From Annona cherimola (taxonomy: Eukaryota > Streptophyta > Magnoliopsida > Magnoliales > Annonaceae): a stretch of 64,000 nucleotides of DNA. How positions within the stretch are numbered: the stretch's first letter is position 1; every line of letters starts with the position of its first letter. Below the pieces are notes generated by a model. The model made no database searches, was not told the origin of the DNA, and was given only the letters and a program-made list of their open reading frames with translations. The position numbers were made by a program, and so were the translations under genes. Positions 61,171-64,000 of the stretch are shown here, piece by piece. The stretch covers positions 122,916,564-122,980,563 of the forward strand of contig CM059971.1 in NCBI GenBank assembly GCA_030490835.1. The letters are read 5' to 3'.

Positions 61171-62383
61171 TGTAGCACCCACCGGGAGCGCTACGATGGG
61201 CTCGGAATGGTTTCCCGGGCCTTGAAAGTTCGGATCGTGTTGGACAGCAACGTGGGCTTAGATTTCCTGCATTCACATGGGGTAAAACGCATTAGGTTTC
61301 GCATCTTTCAGGAAAGTTAGCGTATGGGCATTTTCTTGCGGGTTTGGCAGCATAACGGCTAAGATGGGGCTTTCCGTACACGGGTCGAGTCACAAATTCG
61401 GCAGCATAACGGCAGCGTATTATGCTGGAATCCGCGGACCCGCGTGCACCCACTTTGCCGGGGCGTTAACTTAAACACGCACACACAAAAATAAAGAAAA
61501 ACGGAGTTGCCACTGATCTTTAAAGGGAGATCAGTCCCTATTTGATGAAATAAGGCACTAGTAATACAGAGTTTGGGTTCCGGCCCACGGATTGAAGCAA
61601 ATATGCAGAAATCTGCCAACCCGAGGCGGTTTACACGGCGTAAAAAAGGGGAAAATAAGAAGATTTGAGAGAACGGGAGAGATGGAAAGGGGGCGATGGG
61701 AAGAGAGGCTCGTTGCTTGGAGAGCGTGAAAACCGGAATGCCGGGGCGTTGCTGCAGACTCCCATCCTCCCCTTTAGGATGCCTCTCTTCAAGTGTCCTG
61801 AATGAGAGGGGAGCTCCTCCTTTTATAGATGTAGGAGTGGGCTTTGGGCTCTCTTGAGGTCATGGACTTGGTCCATGGGTTTGGGCTTCTTTGAAGAGTT
61901 GGACTTGGTCCATAAGGTTGGTTTAGTGGGCTAGAGCTTGACTAAGCCCATGACTTTTGGGTGGGCCGTTGTAGAGGCCCCAAAATAGTAGAGAAGCCTA
62001 CTTCTGAGGCTTAGTGGGCTAGAGCTTGGCTAAGCCCATGGCTAAGCCCATGACTTTTGGGTGGGCCGTTGTAGAGGCTCCAAAATAGTAGAGAAGCCTA
62101 CTTCTGAGGCTTAGTGGGCTAGAGCTTGACTAAGCCCGTTTGTTTTGTCTGGTGGGCTGCTTTGTGGAGCCCGTTGAGGTGGCCTGTGGGAGCTTTGCTC
62201 TTTGTGGGCCGAATCTGGTTGTTGAAAAGCCTGCTTCGAGGCTTGGTGGAGCTTCACTCCTGGGGGTTGAGTGTGGGAGGGCCCGCTTAGCTGGCTTGAA
62301 TTTTCTTTCACATTGGATTTGCTTGGGCTTGAATCTCTATTCCATTTTATCTATTTTTGAACCCAACGGCGGGGGTGTCAACA
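61171..62383. mobile_element. Solo LTR candidate, 1,213 bp
   Basis: It starts TGTAGCACCC and ends GGGTGTCAACA, giving TG...CA ends with a short imperfect inverted repeat. Flanks CTCAC (61166-61170) and CTCAG (62384-62388) are a 5 bp target duplication with one mismatch. A TATA-like TTTTATAGAT near 61821 in a GC-rich context fits an LTR promoter. No primer-binding site follows the right end and no internal region is present, so it is a solo LTR. Probably Gypsy-like, by inference. Confidence 0.65.
61922..62125. repeat. Tandem repeat inside the LTR, 88 and 100 bp steps
   Basis: TAGTGGGCTAGAGCTTG begins at 61924, 62012 and 62112. The second unit is 12 bp longer because GCTAAGCCCATG is duplicated in it. 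The units are rich in AAGCCCA and TGGGC motifs. Confidence 0.9.
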
Positions 62384-63889
62384 CTCAGGTTAGGATATTT
62401 TTAATTTTAACTTTATTTATAAAATCTTAACTTAAATTCTTTATCTAACCTTATTTTTAAGCCAACCCAATCATAAGTTAAACTCATAAAAATCAGCTTG
62501 GTTGAGGTTACAAATCGGGTTAACTGGTAGTAGTAGGAGGAACATAATGGAAGTTTTAGTTTTAAATATTTTTTATCTACGTTTTGCCTATTATTTTTAC
62601 AATATGCGATTTTGTGTTGATAAAAATATCATATTTAAAATATTTTTGACTTGATTAAATTAAATTATTTTATACTAAAAATAAATTTAATCCTTCTAGT
62701 TTATGAGTTATACATTGTATATATATCAACATAATTGCTAATTGATGTTATTTAAAATAATGATATTTAATTAATGGATCTGCGTATCATATGATTCAAT
62801 GCATCACTTAACAATAATATTGAATATGGCCAATCTTGTATGATCATTTTTAAACAATATATTATATTACATATCACGCGCACAAAATCGGATTAGGTAG
62901 ACCAGCACTCTAAACTAAACCAGCTCACTTGTTTAAACTGGGAAATTAGGACAAGTTAGTCGAATTTAGGTCAAGACAGATCCTATTTAGACACCCATCA
63001 AGATGTCCTCCCAATTGAGACGCAAAAGACGAAATAAGGGATAACAAGGAGACCCTAATTTGAAATTTATCCTACCTTCAACTCGTGAATGTGTTGGTAT
63101 TTCCTTTTCAGATCACCAAGTCCAAGATAATCGATGTCATAGTTCCTCCACTCTTTAAAAAAACAAAATTTTAATATCTTAATTACCTAATTACCTTACT
63201 TACGCACACGCTAACAACAATTTCAAACGGTGCCCAAAATGGCTACCGAATGTTAATATTTCTATCATTAATTCTACTATTTAAAAAATCTATCATTAGC
63301 TTAGATTATCATCGTATAGGTAGAATTTATGCAAGAGATTCGCGAATTCGCGGAAGCAATCTCATCGTACCATTCAAATTTGAGAATAAAAAATTGTCAT
63401 TATGAGACCTACTTAACATCATTTACAAGTGTTCAATCGGGGGGGAAAAACATCATTTACGAGTGATTTTTGAAACAGCTGCAGTCAAGGTTAACACAAC
63501 GCTATAATTCCTGCGCGATGAGTAGAAATTATGCGCGCCCAGATCTATTCACAACGGCGATTTATGAGCCGTAGAACCGTTAAAACCGTGAATTGCACAA
63601 CTGCACATCAGTGGACCAAAAGAGCCATCTGATGCAGTGGGATTCTCTAACCATCCACGGCAGGAAATTGATGCAACGGCCTACTGAATCAACGGCTTGG
63701 ATCACAACGTGACTCGTCAATTTCCCAAAAAAAAAAAAAAAATGGCGCAGCAAGAAGATCTTCATAATTCGTATTCCATCCATTCATTCCTAATAGACAG
63801 ACAGAAATTCAAATTTCCAACAGCAATCGAATCAGATATTTCCTGATGAAGACTAAATGCCATCATCCATCGAAGAAAAGCCGAGACAA
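62384..63889. other. Intergenic; remnant of a host element and 3' flank of the last gene
   Basis: 62384-62990 carries degenerate TTAGG/AACCTTA motifs and ends near TTTAGACACCCATC, which may be the right end of the element into which the LTR inserted. 63000-63889 shows nothing I recognise and probably includes the 3' UTR of the minus-strand gene at the edge. Confidence 0.35.
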
Positions 63890-64000
63890 TCAATCTCTAG
63901 TCTCTCCATCACCATCATCGAAGTCGTCGTCATCATCAAAATCGTGGTCGAGATCCTCGGTCTCCGAGACATCCTCTTCATCAGTGCCCTCGTTCTCATC
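63890..64000 (-). CDS. Acidic C-terminal tail of an unidentified protein, partial
   Basis: The minus strand from the window edge reads 36 codons to a TGA at 63890-63892, without a stop. The peptide is almost entirely acidic (begins DENEGTDEEDVSETEDLDHD, then a run of Asp with Phe, ends GDGETRD). Such tails occur in histone chaperones, ribosome-assembly factors and other nuclear proteins; nothing here decides between them. The rest of the gene is outside the window. A strand shadow is possible, since repeats of GAT/GAC leave the other strand fairly open too. Confidence 0.5.
   Translation of the reverse strand, partial: DENEGTDEEDVSETEDLDHDFDDDDDFDDGDGETRD

Noticed and set aside
1..64000. CRISPR arrays, operons, phage or tRNA/rRNA genes
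   Set aside because: None seen; the direct repeats present are tandem minisatellites or transposon copies, and the tRNA-like boxes belong to SINE-type sequences without a cloverleaf.

Overview
This is a nuclear window from a flowering plant. The evidence is AT-rich intergenic DNA, spliceosomal GT-AG introns, a nuclear gene for a plastid ribosomal protein with an N-terminal targeting region, plant-type MACPF and aspartic protease genes, and dense plant MITEs. I see nothing that fixes the species; a non-grass angiosperm is my guess only.

Layout: (1) 418-1016, minus: first exon of a secreted A1 aspartic protease, running off the left edge. (2) 1017-7346: intergenic, with a long-TIR foldback element, an AT-rich MITE and a composite nested foldback element. 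(3) 7347-20811, minus: RNA polymerase III subunit RPC3 (C82), 14 exons that I could assemble to about 520 codons; one junction (exon 5 to exon 6) is not in phase with a canonical splice site. Its introns are full of MITEs. (4) 20812-33430: repeats, a telomere-like tract, a decayed LINE RNase H fragment, SINE-like heads and several foldback elements. (5) 33431-33541, plus: first exon of a small membrane protein gene. (6) 36785-41218, minus: nuclear gene for plastid ribosomal protein bS20, 3 exons, 190 aa, with a 3.8 kb second intron that carries a SINE with target-site duplication. (7) 42309-46214, minus: NSL1-type MACPF protein, 7 exons, 615 aa, all phases consistent. (8) 46215-54945: mostly repeats. 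(9) 54946-58932: a hAT transposon with perfect 15 bp ends and perfect 8 bp target duplications but a broken transposase. (10) 61171-62383: a candidate solo LTR that seems to sit inside an older hAT-like element. (11) 63890-64000, minus: acidic C-terminus of an unidentified protein leaving the right edge.

The genes are unrelated housekeeping, plastid-translation and immunity-related genes; there is no operon or cluster logic. What is unusual is the repeat content. Three MITE or foldback families recur many times: Tourist-like elements with TAA target duplications, an AT-rich 400-500 bp foldback family, and a family of near-palindromes (at least a dozen copies) whose central core is conserved while the outer arms differ from copy to copy yet still pair within each copy. 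The last is the best candidate for something not well described.

Exon coordinates were derived by hand from splice signals and reading phase. Repeat boundaries outside the elements with clear target duplications are approximate.
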